DNA of 64,000 nucleotides, from positions 1 through 64,000 of the forward strand of contig JAUJNJ010000006.1 in NCBI GenBank assembly GCA_030448225.1, written 5' to 3'. How positions within the stretch are numbered: position 1 is the stretch's first letter; each line of letters opens with the position of its first letter. Source of the DNA: Phycisphaerae bacterium. GTDB lineage: Bacteria; Planctomycetota; Phycisphaerae; Tepidisphaerales; Tepidisphaeraceae. The notes under the pieces were generated by a model. It did not search any database. It worked only from the letters and a program-made list of their open reading frames with translations, and was not told the origin of the DNA. This document shows positions 40,871 through 53,881 of this stretch, one piece after another. The position numbers and the translations under genes were made by a program.

Positions 40871-41021
40871 GGTTTAACCACGGAGGCACGGAGGCACGGA
40901 GGCGGGACAGAGCACGGTGATCGGAGACGGAGGATGACGTCACGCGTGCTGCGTCCATCTTCGTCCATCCAAATCTTCTTTCCTCCGTCTTCCCTCCGTG
41001 TCTCCGCGACTCCGTGGTTCA
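40871..41021. repeat. CACGGAGG-type inverted repeat element
   Basis: GTTTAACCACGGAGGCACGG and two further CACGGAGG copies (40872-40902) face CCTCCGTCTTCCCTCCGTGT and CTCCGTGGTTCAA (40982-41021). The interior of about 80 bp is unrelated. It fills the spacer between the convergent malQ and dioxygenase genes. Confidence 0.6.
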
Positions 41022-41050
41022 ATTCCGCTGCTCGGGCCTTCCGCCCCCGC

Positions 41051-41728
41051 TCACGCCTCGGGCGTGAAGCCGAGCACCATGTCGAACTTCGCGGCCAGTT
41101 CGCCGATGCGTGAGCCCTGGACCGGCTTGAAGTCAACGAGGACCGACTCGCGGGCCTTGGCGTCGCGGATGCCGCGGATCACGCCATCGCGGTCGTTGCG
41201 GGGCTCGCCGCGCACGTAGCACTGGGTCGTGAGCTTTTCCTGGCCCTTGTGCTTCACCTTCACGTGGATGTGCGGCGTGCGGCCGGGGTAGGCGACCGGC
41301 TTGATCGTGCGGAAGTAGTACTCGCCGGTCGAGCCGGTCGTGAACCGGCCGAAGCCCTGGAAGTTGCCGTCGCGGCGCTCGCCGTTGTCGCTGCCGCTGT
41401 GCACGTAGGCCCCCTTGGCGTCGCACTGCCAGATCTCCACGACTGCGTTTCGCAGCGGGTTGCCCTTGGCGTCGAGCACGCGCCCGGTCAGGTGCGTGAC
41501 CTCGCCGACGCCAGGCGTGATCGCGTCGTTGATCACGAGCAGATCGTTATCGGTGTCGAGCGGGAGTTTGTCCGGATAGAACGGTCCCTCCGTCTGCGAC
41601 GGCGTGCGCGTCAACTCCTCGGCGAACGCGCCGGGCACGTACAGGCCTTGGGCGGCCGCGGCCAGGCCGGCGGCGCCGAACAGGCGCAGGAACTGGCGTC
41701 GCGAACGGTTGGAGAGGTACGCTTCCAT
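41051..41728 (-). CDS. Tat-exported intradiol ring-cleavage dioxygenase-like protein
   Basis: This 225-residue protein begins with a twin-arginine signal, SRRQFLRLFGAAGLAAAAQG. The mature domain has QTEGPFYPDKLPLD, HLTGRVLDAKGNPLRNAVVEIWQCDAKGAY, then YYFRTIKPVAYPGRTPHIHVKV, where Tyr and His ligands of the Fe(III) centre are expected, and QCYVRGEPRND. This is the protocatechuate 3,4-dioxygenase beta-like fold. Exported homologues are widespread, but their aromatic substrate is usually unknown. The start is ATG at 41726-41728. A palindrome, GTGACA-N8-TGTCAC, lies about 115 bp upstream. Confidence 0.88.
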   Translation of the reverse strand: MEAYLSNRSRRQFLRLFGAAGLAAAAQGLYVPGAFAEELTRTPSQTEGPFYPDKLPLDTDNDLLVINDAITPGVGEVTHLTGRVLDAKGNPLRNAVVEIWQCDAKGAYVHSGSDNGERRDGNFQGFGRFTTGSTGEYYFRTIKPVAYPGRTPHIHVKVKHKGQEKLTTQCYVRGEPRNDRDGVIRGIRDAKARESVLVDFKPVQGSRIGELAAKFDMVLGFTPEA

Positions 41729-41840
41729 CGGTCGATCCTCCGCGTGTCTTCCCGAACAAGCCCGGCGTTCGAAGTGCTTCGGGGTCGCCACGGGCGCACC
41801 GGAAGGTGCGCATCGTACTCGCCGCGGCTAGCATCAGGTC

Positions 41841-41860
41841 GTGACAGGTAGATTTGTCAC
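41841..41860. promoter_or_regulatory. Operator candidate GTGACA-N8-TGTCAC
   Basis: A perfect 6-8-6 inverted repeat lies upstream of the dioxygenase. The size fits a dimeric helix-turn-helix repressor site. The rest of 41729-42038 shows no supportable gene. Confidence 0.4.
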
Positions 41861-42038
41861 GTGTCGGACGAGGCGTGTCAATTAGAAACGCCTCAACGCG
41901 CGGTGCCGCCGCTCGCGGCCGATGCGCGCCTGCCGCCGGGCGAGGCTTCGCTCACGGTCGCAGGACCACGGTGGAGGAACGCCCAGACCACGGCCTCCAG
42001 TCGAAGCGGCCCGCGCCACTGCCGACCCGGCCGACGCG

Positions 42039-43487
42039 TCACGGCTCCACCGTCACCACGGCCCGGCGGTAGGCGAAAAGGCTCGGCGAGCCGTCGTCCT
42101 GCGCCTGGAGGATCACGTGGACCGTCCCCGGCTTCTCGACCTGCGGCGCGACGAAACTCGCCACCTCGCCGCCGGTCGCCGACAATTTCACCTCCGCGCG
42201 GCAGGTGCCCGCCTCGGGGTAGACGAACCACGTCAGCCTCACGGCGTTGCGGTCCGGGTCGGCCGAGCCGGCGGCGGAGAGGCGTACCGTCTCACCGGAC
42301 TTGACGCGCAGGGCCATGACCTTCTTCGTCGCGTCGCCGTTGAGCGCGGGCGCGGGGTTGTGATTGGCCTCGCCGTACGCGTCGGCCACGCACCAGTCCA
42401 TCCGGGCGGCGAAGTCGTGTTGGAAGTGTTCGCGCCACCGCCAGATCGTGGCCTGGTCGGACGTGTAGGTCTTGCCGTCGTCGGCCATCACGCGGTCGCT
42501 GCTCTCCTTGCCGGTGTTCGTCCAGCACGGCCGCGGCTTGCCGGGGAATGTCGCGTGCACGTACCGCCCGCCCCAGCCGCCGTACGACGGGCTCACGTGC
42601 CACCCCAGGCCGTTGTCGACGAGGCCGAGGAACGCGGGCGTGTCGCCCTCCATGATGTACTTGAGCTTCGGGTACCGCGCGCCGAGCGGCCCGTGGCCGC
42701 GGATCACGTTCTCCTCGAGCCACGGGTTCTCCACGAGCGCGAACTTGTGCCGCGGGCCGTTCTTGTAGTGCCGGTCGCCGCTGATGCCGGTCCAGGTGGC
42801 GCGGAAGAACTGGCGGTGCCCCTGGTCGCTCGGGCTCACGACGTAGAACAGGTCCGGGAATTCCTTCCGCAGCCAGGGGCCGGCGTCGTCCTGGTCGGAG
42901 ATCGCGTAGACGCGCAGCTTCGCGACGAGGCGCGCGAACTCGTCCTTGCCGCGATCCTTCCGCGCGTCGCGCAGCGCCTGGGCGAGCGTGTTGGCGCCGC
43001 CCCAGACGCTCACCCACAGCGGCCGATCGTCCGCACGGTCGGCGGCGGCGAGGATCAGCTTCGACCCCGGCGTCTCCTTGCCGTCGCCGACGGCGGCCAT
43101 CCCGTACCCGCGCTGGCCGGTCGCGGTCACCGCGCCCAGCGCGTCGGCCGTCGGGTAGCCGGGCGCGTGTCGGAGCAGGTTCCGGCGGACCTTTCCGTAG
43201 GCGTCGAGCTGCGCGCGGATCAGGTCCTCGCGCGTGCGGTCGCGCAGAAACGTGGACGTGGTGGCGACGAGGCCCTCGACCTCGTACTCGCTTGCGTACA
43301 CCAGGAACCGCACGAGCGACTCCTCGTCGTCTGGCTCATTGGCAATGTCGGTCAGCACGAAAACCCGCTGCCGTCCCGGCGCGGCCCCCGCCCCCGTATC
43401 GACTTCTGCCGCGGACTGCGCCGCGGCGACTCCGGCCCCCGCGCACGAGACGACGAGAAACACGAGCCCGAGCAGATGCTGCTTCAT
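42039..43487 (-). CDS. Secreted DUF1593 / nucleoside-hydrolase-like protein with C-terminal beta domain
   Basis: This 482-residue protein has a signal peptide (LLGLVFLVVSCAGAGVAAAQ). Residues about 40-330 form a DUF1593-type domain: RVFVLTDIANEPDDEESLVRFLVYA, PLWVSVWGGANTLAQALRDAR, RVYAISDQDDAG and LGLVDNGLGWHVSPSYGGWGGRY. A C-terminal Sde182-like immunoglobulin-type domain follows (GETVRLSAAGSADPDRNAVRLTW). The DUF1593 fold is related to nucleoside hydrolases, and members are found with carbohydrate-degrading loci. Function is not established. The start is ATG at 43485-43487. Confidence 0.85.
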   Translation of the reverse strand: MKQHLLGLVFLVVSCAGAGVAAAQSAAEVDTGAGAAPGRQRVFVLTDIANEPDDEESLVRFLVYASEYEVEGLVATTSTFLRDRTREDLIRAQLDAYGKVRRNLLRHAPGYPTADALGAVTATGQRGYGMAAVGDGKETPGSKLILAAADRADDRPLWVSVWGGANTLAQALRDARKDRGKDEFARLVAKLRVYAISDQDDAGPWLRKEFPDLFYVVSPSDQGHRQFFRATWTGISGDRHYKNGPRHKFALVENPWLEENVIRGHGPLGARYPKLKYIMEGDTPAFLGLVDNGLGWHVSPSYGGWGGRYVHATFPGKPRPCWTNTGKESSDRVMADDGKTYTSDQATIWRWREHFQHDFAARMDWCVADAYGEANHNPAPALNGDATKKVMALRVKSGETVRLSAAGSADPDRNAVRLTWFVYPEAGTCRAEVKLSATGGEVASFVAPQVEKPGTVHVILQAQDDGSPSLFAYRRAVVTVEP

Positions 43488-43768
43488 CGGTAGCCTCACC
43501 GCCTATGTTCGCCAAACGTGACCCGCCGCGCGCCGACTTCGCCCGTCGGCGGGCGGCGCGCGTCGACGGCGTTGGAATCGAGCTAAGCTTACCGGGCGGC
43601 GCCGCCCGCCGCACATCCCGCGCGTGGTCGGTGCACGTCGGTGGGGCGGGGCGAATCTCGAATGCCCGTGGGCTTTTCTTCGAGTTTGGGCGGCGATTTC
43701 GTACACTGAGGTCCGCCGGGGGCGGAGGCTGTCGCTGGCCGTTCACGTCGAGCAAAAGGGGTGCGCCG

Positions 43769-44968
43769 ATGATCGTCGTCGATTGCCCGTGCGGGCGCGT
43801 CGTTCGAGCTAAGGACGAGTGGGAAGGTCGGAGGGGGTCGGGCCCGCAGTGCGGGAGCCCGTTGCTGATCACGCGCGACGCCGCGGCCGACGCTGCCGGC
43901 GACGCGCTGGCCGGGATGCTCGCGCCCGCGCATCCGGAGTCGCCGCCGCCGCCGCCGCCGCCGCCGTACCCGGCCGTCGCCCGGCGGGTGGCCGTGGCGG
44001 CCCCGTTCCCGCCGCAGCCGAACCCGCCCACCATCTACGTCCACCCCGCTCCGCCGGCGCGCGTGGTCGTGAACGTGCCGCGGCAGAAGGGGGCGAGCGG
44101 GCTGGGGATCGCGTCGCTCGCCATCGCGATCGTCGGCCTGCTCGTCTGCTGGATCCCGCTGTTCGGGCTGTTCGCGGTGCCGCTCGGCCTGATCGCGATC
44201 GCCGTCGGCGCGCTCGGCGTGATCGTGTCGCTCGCGGGCGGGCAGTCGGGGGCGGGGCTCCCGTTCACCCGGCGCGTTCCTCGGCCGCCGTCGCGGCGTC
44301 GGTGCCGATCGTGGTCGCCGGCGGGATGATGGCCGCCCTCGGCAAGGCCGCCGCCGAAGCCGACGCCCGCGAGCCGCCGCACGAGCCAGCGGGTGACGAC
44401 GTTCATCCCGGCCTCCGCCGCCGCCGGCGGGCCGGAGCGGTCCAGTGCCGTCGGCATCGACCCGGCACGGCCGGCGGAACACTGGGCCGACGGGTCCCGG
44501 GCCGCCGTCACGAACGGCGACGTCGCGGTGCAGGTGATGTCGGCCCGGACCGGACTCGTCGCGGCTCCGCAGGCCGGGCGGACAACGCGCACTCGACCGG
44601 GCGATACCTCGTGCTGAAGCTCGCGCTGACGAACACGTCCGCGACGTCGAAGGTCAGCCACCGGACCTGGGCGGGCGGCGGGGCGTCGTCGTCGTCGTCG
44701 TCGGCGGCGGCCGCGCGCGCGACGCCGCCGCCCTGAGCGACGAGTACGGCAACACGTACGCTGCGTCGACTTCGGCCCCTCGGAGTCGCCGGTGGGCCGG
44801 GTGGACGTCCAGTCGCTTTACCCGCGGAAGACCGGGATCGACGTGCTCGTGTTCGAACTGCCGGTCGAGCGGGCGGGGACGCTGAAACTCGAACTGCCCG
44901 CGTCGAACATCGGCGGCACGGGCATGCTGCGCCTGTCCGTGCCCGTCGCCATGATCGAGCGGCGGTAG
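43769..44968 (+). CDS. Membrane protein with N-terminal zinc-ribbon remnant and C-terminal DUF4352-like domain; frame-disrupted
   Basis: ATG 43769 has AAGGGG 8 nt upstream. The N-terminus VDCPCGRVVRAKDEWEG with QCGSPL resembles the zinc-ribbon/proline-rich membrane proteins of planctomycetes, although one expected Cys is Gly. A proline-rich linker (eight consecutive Pro) leads to two transmembrane segments (SLAIAIVGLLVCWIPLFGLF, VPLGLIAIAVGALGVIVSLA). After a frameshift near 44265 comes a third (VAASVPIVVAGGMMAALG). The C-terminal exported domain (VTNGDVAVQVMSARTGLV; YLVLKLALTNTSATSKV; LSDEYGNTYA; ending VPVAMIERR) is beta-rich, as in DUF4352 proteins. At least four indels occur between 44.26 and 44.77 kb. 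Confidence 0.6.
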
Positions 44969-45219
44969 CGCAGTCGGTCGCGGCTGCCCGACAACGCCCA
45001 CGCCCGCCACACGCGCCCTCCCCCGCGACATGGTCTCCAGTCCGTAAGCGACGCCGTAGCGGCCGCGGACGCCGAAGGGAGAGTGATCGGCAAACGCGGC
45101 GTTGCGAACGTGAACCTTCGTCCGCCCTGCGGCCGCCATCGCACCGGCAGCCTTGCGCCGCAGGTCCGGTCCGGGGGGTGATAGCGGCCGGCGTGCGGGC
45201 CCGATGGTAGACTGCGGCG

Positions 45220-45507
45220 ATGGCAGAACCGAGCAAGTTTCGATTCGTGTCGTACACGCGCGATATGAGCGCGCAGAAGGACAAGTTCAAGCAGTTGAAC
45301 CGGCTGATCAACGGGGCGAGGCAGACCGGGGACGTGGACGCCGTCGTCGTGGCGTCGCCAGAGGTGCTCGGCGACACGTACGACGAACTCGTCGCGAACC
45401 TGAACAAACTGGCCGGCGCCGAACTCGCCCTCGTGATCGTCCCACCGCCCGCCGACGAAGACGAGGACGAGGGGGGCGACGAGGACGGGGGCGACGACGA
45501 CGAATGA
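45220..45507 (+). CDS. Small hypothetical protein with acidic tail
   Basis: This 95-residue protein from ATG 45220 has a compact alpha/beta part (FRFVSYTRDMSAQKDKFKQLNRLING; DAVVVASPEVLGDTYDELVANLNKLAGAELALVIV) and a C-terminal run of Asp/Glu/Gly. There is no Shine-Dalgarno. A TAGACT hexamer at 45208-45213 sits 6 nt before the ATG, so the mRNA may be leaderless. I do not recognise the family. Confidence 0.6.
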   Translation: MAEPSKFRFVSYTRDMSAQKDKFKQLNRLINGARQTGDVDAVVVASPEVLGDTYDELVANLNKLAGAELALVIVPPPADEDEDEGGDEDGGDDDE

Positions 45508-45565
45508 GCGGCACGCGCCGCCGCCGAACCCCGCCGCCACCAACACGTTCAACGGCGTGGGTACA

Positions 45566-49487
<3,922 letters not shown>

Positions 49488-49495
<8 letters not shown>

Positions 49496-50206
49496 GGTCC
49501 GCGGCGCTTTCCCGACCGTCGGCGTACGCCCCCTCGAAGACCCGGGCGCCGGCCGCCGCCGACGGCGCGCGCCGGCTGCGCGAGGCCCGGCCGCCCAGGC
49601 ACTCGCCGAGCAGCACGAGCGAGCGGTTCAGCCGCCGCTGGACCGTCTTGGCCGAGACGCCGACGACGCGGGCAGCCTCAGGCTGGGTCATTCCCTGGAG
49701 GGCGCACGAGGTTGAAGACCTCGCGGCTCCTCCTCGGGCAGGGCCTCGATCGCGGCGAGGACGCGGGCCAGGCCCCCGCTCGGCGCCGCCTGCGGGTCGG
49801 TCGCGGCCGACCGCGGCTCCGCCGCCGCCGCCGCGGGCACGCGCGAGTCGTACAGCTGGACGGTACACGTCGCCGCGTCGAGGCGGCGGGCCAGGTCGTT
49901 CAACTCCCACCGCATGTGCTGGTTGGCCAGCGCGAAGAACTGCCGGACGTTGGCCGGCCGCACGTCGCGCATCGCCTTGATCATGCGGCTCGACGACCGC
50001 GCCGAGCAGTTCTTCGGGGCAGAGGTTCAACGGGCCCCGGGTCAGCGCGGGTAGCTCCGGTACAGCAGGCGGGAGCACAACAGGTGGAGCCGGTCGACGG
50101 ACCGCGCCAGCAGGTCCCGAACGATCGCGCGGCCCGTGACTCCCCGCACCTCGCCCAACTCGTCCAGGTACCTCTGAACCGCCGCCGTCGTGTGGATCTC
50201 ATCCAT
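49488..50206 (-). CDS. ECF-type RNA polymerase sigma factor coupled to the kinase; frame-disrupted
   Basis: The gene runs from ATG at 50204-50206 to TGA at 49488-49490. After correcting insertions near 49985, 49710 and 49695 it encodes about 238 residues. There is an N-terminal helix, a region-2-like segment (MIKAMRDVRPANVRQFFALANQHMRWEL) and a region-4 helix-turn-helix (EEREVFNLVRLQGMTQPEAARVVGVSAKTVQRRLNRS). Two of the insertions turn GAGCGC into GAGCCGC. ECF sigma factors encoded next to Ser/Thr kinases are a planctomycete hallmark. The kinase probably controls sigma activity by phosphorylation in place of an anti-sigma factor. That is inferred from context. Confidence 0.85.
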
Positions 50207-50977
50207 GACGCTCCCGTCTTGTCCCGAGCAGCGGGTGGGTCGCCAGCCGCATCCCCACGATCGAGCCACTGCCGGAGCTACCGTCCCGGCGCCGACGGCG
50301 CCGAGGCGACGTGGCCCGCTTACGTACGAGGTTCAAGTCCGCAGTGTTCAGGCAGCACCGACGCCTGGTCGGCCCGGGAACCGTCTCCTGTGCGGCGAAT
50401 GCGACGGCGACCCTTGCGACGGCGACGCTTGCGACGTCCGTCTTGCCGGCCGGACCATTCGCGGGTGCTGGTGATCAGTCTAACGGCGCGGGCGGCCCGG
50501 ACACGACTCGGGAGCCACGTGTGGTCGACATCACAAGCCGCCGGTGCACGTCGCCGTTCTTGAACGCACCACCGCTACTACTGAGCGGGAGCCGCTGGAC
50601 ACGCGTGGCCGTGCTGGGGGTTTTTTTTGCACGACCGTTCGCCGGGGGCGGCTGATCCACTGCGGCCTGTACTCCGAGGAGAGCTTTCCGGGCGACCCGA
50701 CGTCGTCGCCATCGTCCGAGGAACGGGACGCCAGTTGCAGGATCCCCTCACCTCGCCCTCTCCCCGAGTGCGGGTGAGAGGGGGTTGGGCCGCGAGTCCG
50801 CGACCCGGCCGCACCATCCACTACCGGGAAACCGGTCGGCGGCCCTGAGGCTCGTGGCGTCTGCGCGTCTGCGGTGTCCACCCCTCGCGGCTTATCAACT
50901 CGAGGTGGCTGTGGCGCTCGCCCGGAAGGACGCACGCCTCGAAGCGATTCCCTCTTCCGTTGGCAGGAGCCTCGAAA
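50207..50977. other. Intergenic with a family A hairpin
   Basis: The spacer of 770 bp holds the sigma factor promoter side and a family A element at 50756-50783 (CCCTCTCCCCG-AGTG-CGGGTGAGAGGG). A run of eight Ts (50621-50628) follows GGGGG. I see no supportable gene. Confidence 0.45.
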
Positions 50978-51300
50978 ATGAACTCTTCGGCAACAGCCGC
51001 GGCAGGACCGGACGAACTCGCGTACGTCCCCGCCCACGCCGCCGCCCGCCGCCCGATCAGCGCCATGCGGATCGCCTGCAGCCCGAACCTCGACGTGCTC
51101 CCGATGGACCACGCGTGGCAGAAGTAGTCGCGCGCGGCGGTGCGGGCGTTGGAGGACGCGGGGCGCACGTCGAAGAGGTGAAGCTCGCGATCGCGCGCCC
51201 TGGGCGGGAACTGAGCGACGTCAATGCAGATCATCGGCCGCCGCAACGCGGACGCGGACGTGCTGGCGGCCACCGCGGCGTTCGAGCAGCCGCGCGTGGC
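50978..51300 (+). pseudogene. Amidase remnant with large internal deletions
   Basis: ATG 50978 has AGGAG upstream. The first 28 residues (GPDELAYVPAHAAARR) match an amidase-signature N-terminus. The frame then jumps to MRIACSPNLDVLPMD and, after a small shift, PRVAEVVARAVRALEDAGAHVEEV, a region normally near residue 250. Finally MQIIGRRNADADVLAATAAFEQ (51213-51290) matches the family C-terminus. The Ser-cisSer-Lys catalytic centre is missing. About 110 residues remain of the usual 450-500. This is either genuine deletion or an assembly collapse. Confidence 0.5.
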
Positions 51301-51444
51301 ACGAGAGTCACCGGCTGTGCTGCGAGCCCGCTCGCCGTTTCATCGAAACGGGATCGGGTCGCAGGCGCGACGAAGACCGTCGTGCCGACTTCCTGCTCGA
51401 TCCCGCCGGCGCGTGATCGCGCGTCGGCCAACTTTAAGGAGTTC

Positions 51445-52110
51445 ATGCCCACGAAGACGGGTCTCGACGCGTTGCTTCGCCCGGAAGACGGGGTCCTCGT
51501 GCTGATCGACCATCAGCCGTTCCAGTTCGCGAACCTGCACAGTCACGAGCCGACGATGATCGTCAACAACGTGGTCGCCCTGGCGAAGACGGCCAAGGTG
51601 TTCGGCGTGCCCACGATCCTGACGACCGTCCTGGAAGAGCGCGGCGGGTACCTCATCAAGGGGATCCAGGACGTCTTCCCGGACCAGAAGCCGATCGACC
51701 GCACCTTCATCAACACGTGGGAGGACCCGCGCGTCGTCGACGTCGTGAGGAAGACCGGGCGCAGGCAACTCGTGCTGGCGGGGCTCTACACCGAGATCTG
51801 CCTCGTCATGCCGGCGCTGCAGGCGATGGCGGAGGGTACGACGTGTTCGTCGTCACCAACGCGTCGGGCGGCGTTTCCGCGGAAGCCCACGACATGGCGG
51901 TCCGCCGCATGGTCGCCGCCGGCGTCGTCCCGATGACGTGGCTGGCGGTGCTGAGCGAATGGCAGCGCGACAGCGCGGCGAGAAGACGCTGGCCGGCATG
52001 GCGGGCGTCGTCGCGGAGCACGGGCGCGAGCGGCGTCGCGTTCGCGTGGGAAATGCAACTCCTCGCCGGCCGCGCGCGCCCGGCGCTGAAGCGCGCGACA
52101 GGGGGTCGTC
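51445..52110 (+). CDS. Isochorismatase-family cysteine hydrolase, frame-disrupted
   Basis: ATG 51445 is preceded by AAGGAG. The protein has GVLVLIDHQPFQFANLHSHEP with the catalytic Asp and a Lys-bearing loop (KPIDRTFINTWEDP). The Cys is in LVLAGLYTEICLVMPALQAM, as in YcaC-like hydrolases. After a frameshift near 51838 it continues YDVFVVTNASGGVSAEAHDMAV and MVAAGVVPMTWLAVLSEWQRD. After further shifts near 51985 and 52020 it reads GVAFAWEMQLLAGRA. The exact end is uncertain. It is cytosolic; the gene at 53012 encodes an exported paralogue. Confidence 0.75.
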
Positions 52111-52139
52111 GTCGAGCGACACGCGCCGGCTCTGCCGCG

Positions 52140-52542
52140 AGCGGCCGCCGTCTCCGGTCGGGCGCGCGAGCCGCTCGGGGTCTACACCCGCTGGCGGGGC
52201 ATCACGGTCGACCGGATTCTCGAGGCGGCCGGGCTGGGAGCCGCCCTCGCCGTTCGTGATGGCGTTCTGCGACGGCGGCTACACGACGAACCTGCCGGTC
52301 GAGGACTTGCTCGACCGACAGCGCTGGTCGTGTGGGAGTACGTCGGTGAGCCGCTCGAACCCGAGCACGGCGGCCCGGCGCGCCTCCTCGTGCCGAAGCA
52401 CCATTTCTGGAAGTCGGCCAAGTGGATGCGGGGGCTGCATTTCATGGGGGACAACGAGCCGGGCTTTGGAAGCCGCGTCCGCCATGTTGATACGGGCCGG
52501 CCAGCTGAGCCAGGCGATCCGTATAGAGCGATTTCGGGGTAG
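52140..52542 (+). pseudogene. Truncated molybdopterin oxidoreductase (sulfite-oxidase-type) remnant
   Basis: Joining two frames gives GVYTRWRGITVDRILEAAG, FVMAFCDGGYTTNLPVEDLLD and then ALVVWEYVGEPLEPEHGGP with ARLLVPKHHFWKSAKWMRGL and DNEPGF, ending TAG at 52540-52542. This is the second half of a PF00174-type molybdopterin-binding domain. The N-terminal half, with the molybdenum-ligand Cys, is absent, and the fragment follows directly on the hydrolase frame. It cannot encode an active enzyme as written. Confidence 0.6.
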
Positions 52543-53011
52543 CGTCGAGATAGCGACGCCGCAACGCGGGGGATTGAGCTGCGCCTCCATGCGGGAAGCC
52601 GCGCCCGCGCGGCGTGGCTCGTGCGGCCGATCGACCCACGGGCTAGTACCGGCAGTGAGGGTCGGATCGCAGTCTCGTCGAGGGCGAGTCAACGCGCGCG
52701 CCCCCAAAGCTTTCGTGCGGTCATACGCCGCGGATCGCGTCGCCTCCCCTATGCGTTGTCGCCGCTGCCGCCGTCCATGCGCGACGATTCGGAGGTCGGT
52801 CGATTCCACCCAATGATGAAGCGGGAACTGCGCGGGTACCAGCGTGGCGTGCCGGGCGCCCCCGCTCGGCGCACGCCCCTATCTCCCGTCGCGTCGCCAT
52901 TTTGCTGTGTCCACCCCTCACGCTCAGGAATCCGGCGACGACGAGCGGCGTCCGTGTTACGGGCGCACGTCTTCGACACTTATTCCCATCCATTCCCACA
53001 GGAGGTACGGC
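52543..53011. other. Intergenic, no feature seen
   Basis: This stretch of about 470 bp precedes the exported hydrolase. Only the AGGAGG ribosome binding site at its end (53000-53006) is clear. Confidence 0.4.
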
Positions 53012-53815
53012 GTGAAGTCCCCCCGAACGAACCGGCGAATTGTCGGCGGCCTCGCGGCAGCGGTGGCCGTGGCGGCGCTGGTCATCTCGACGCGGAACGA
53101 GCCGACGCACGCGCAGGCGCAGGACGACAGGGCCCCCGCGGCGATCCCCGGGATCTCCCGCCAGCCGAGCGCCGCGGCGCGGGGCGCGCTGCTCGACCCG
53201 AACGACACGGTCATGCTCCTGCTCGACCACCAGACCGGGTTGTTCCAGACCGTCAAGGACGTGCCGATCCAGGACCTCCGGACGAACACGGTGGCGCTGG
53301 CGAAGATCGCGGAACTCGCCAAGGTGCCGATCATCTACACCGCGTCGGAGCCCAGCGGCACGAACGGGCCGATCATGGAGGAACTGGCCGCGGCCATGCC
53401 CCACGCGACGTACGTCCCGCGCAAGGGGGAGATCAGCGCCTGGGACAACGCCGACTTCGTGAAGGCCGTCGAGGCGACCGGCAAGAAGACGCTCGTGATC
53501 GCCGGCGTGTGGACCAGCGTGTGCGTCGCGTTCCCCGCCCTGCAGGCCAAGGCCGACGGCTACAAGGTCTACGCGGTGATCGACGCCTCGGGGGACGTGA
53601 GCCAGATGGCCACGCACGCGACGGTCACCCGGATGGCGCAGGCGGGCGTGGTCCCCGTCAGCAGCAACGTGATCCTCTGCGAGTTCCAGCGCACGTGGAA
53701 CACCCCCGACGCCGCCAAGTGGGGCGCGCTCTACTCCGAGCTCGCGCCGAATTACCGTGCCGTGACCGAGAGCTATCGGAAGGCTCAAGACGTCGCCAAA
53801 GAAGCCGGGAAGTAA
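53012..53815 (+). CDS. Exported isochorismatase-family cysteine hydrolase
   Basis: GTG 53012 has AGGAGG 6 nt upstream. A signal sequence (IVGGLAAAVAVAALVIS) precedes the mature domain at about residue 35. The catalytic set is Asp in TVMLLLDHQTGLFQTV, Lys in YVPRKGEISAWDNADF and Cys in VIAGVWTSVCVAFPAL. The C-terminal ILCEFQRTWNTPDAAKWGALYSEL is typical of YcaC-type proteins. The family hydrolyses amides or enol ethers. It is a paralogue of the damaged cytosolic gene at 51445 and precedes the amidohydrolase-porin pair. Confidence 0.88.
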   Translation: MKSPRTNRRIVGGLAAAVAVAALVISTRNEPTHAQAQDDRAPAAIPGISRQPSAAARGALLDPNDTVMLLLDHQTGLFQTVKDVPIQDLRTNTVALAKIAELAKVPIIYTASEPSGTNGPIMEELAAAMPHATYVPRKGEISAWDNADFVKAVEATGKKTLVIAGVWTSVCVAFPALQAKADGYKVYAVIDASGDVSQMATHATVTRMAQAGVVPVSSNVILCEFQRTWNTPDAAKWGALYSELAPNYRAVTESYRKAQDVAKEAGK

Positions 53816-53881
53816 ACAGGGCCGGGCCCGCCAGCGGTGCCGTGCTCGGCGGCCACACACTTTATGCGCGGGAGGCCCGAC

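Noticed and set aside
41861..42304. 147-codon plus-strand ORF after the dioxygenase promoter region
   Set aside because: It overlaps the 3' end of the DUF1593 gene on the other strand and is Arg/Pro/Ser-rich shadow sequence.
50613..50630. GGGGG followed by eight Ts as an intrinsic terminator
   Set aside because: No stable stem ends at the T-run on the plus strand and no gene precedes it in that direction.
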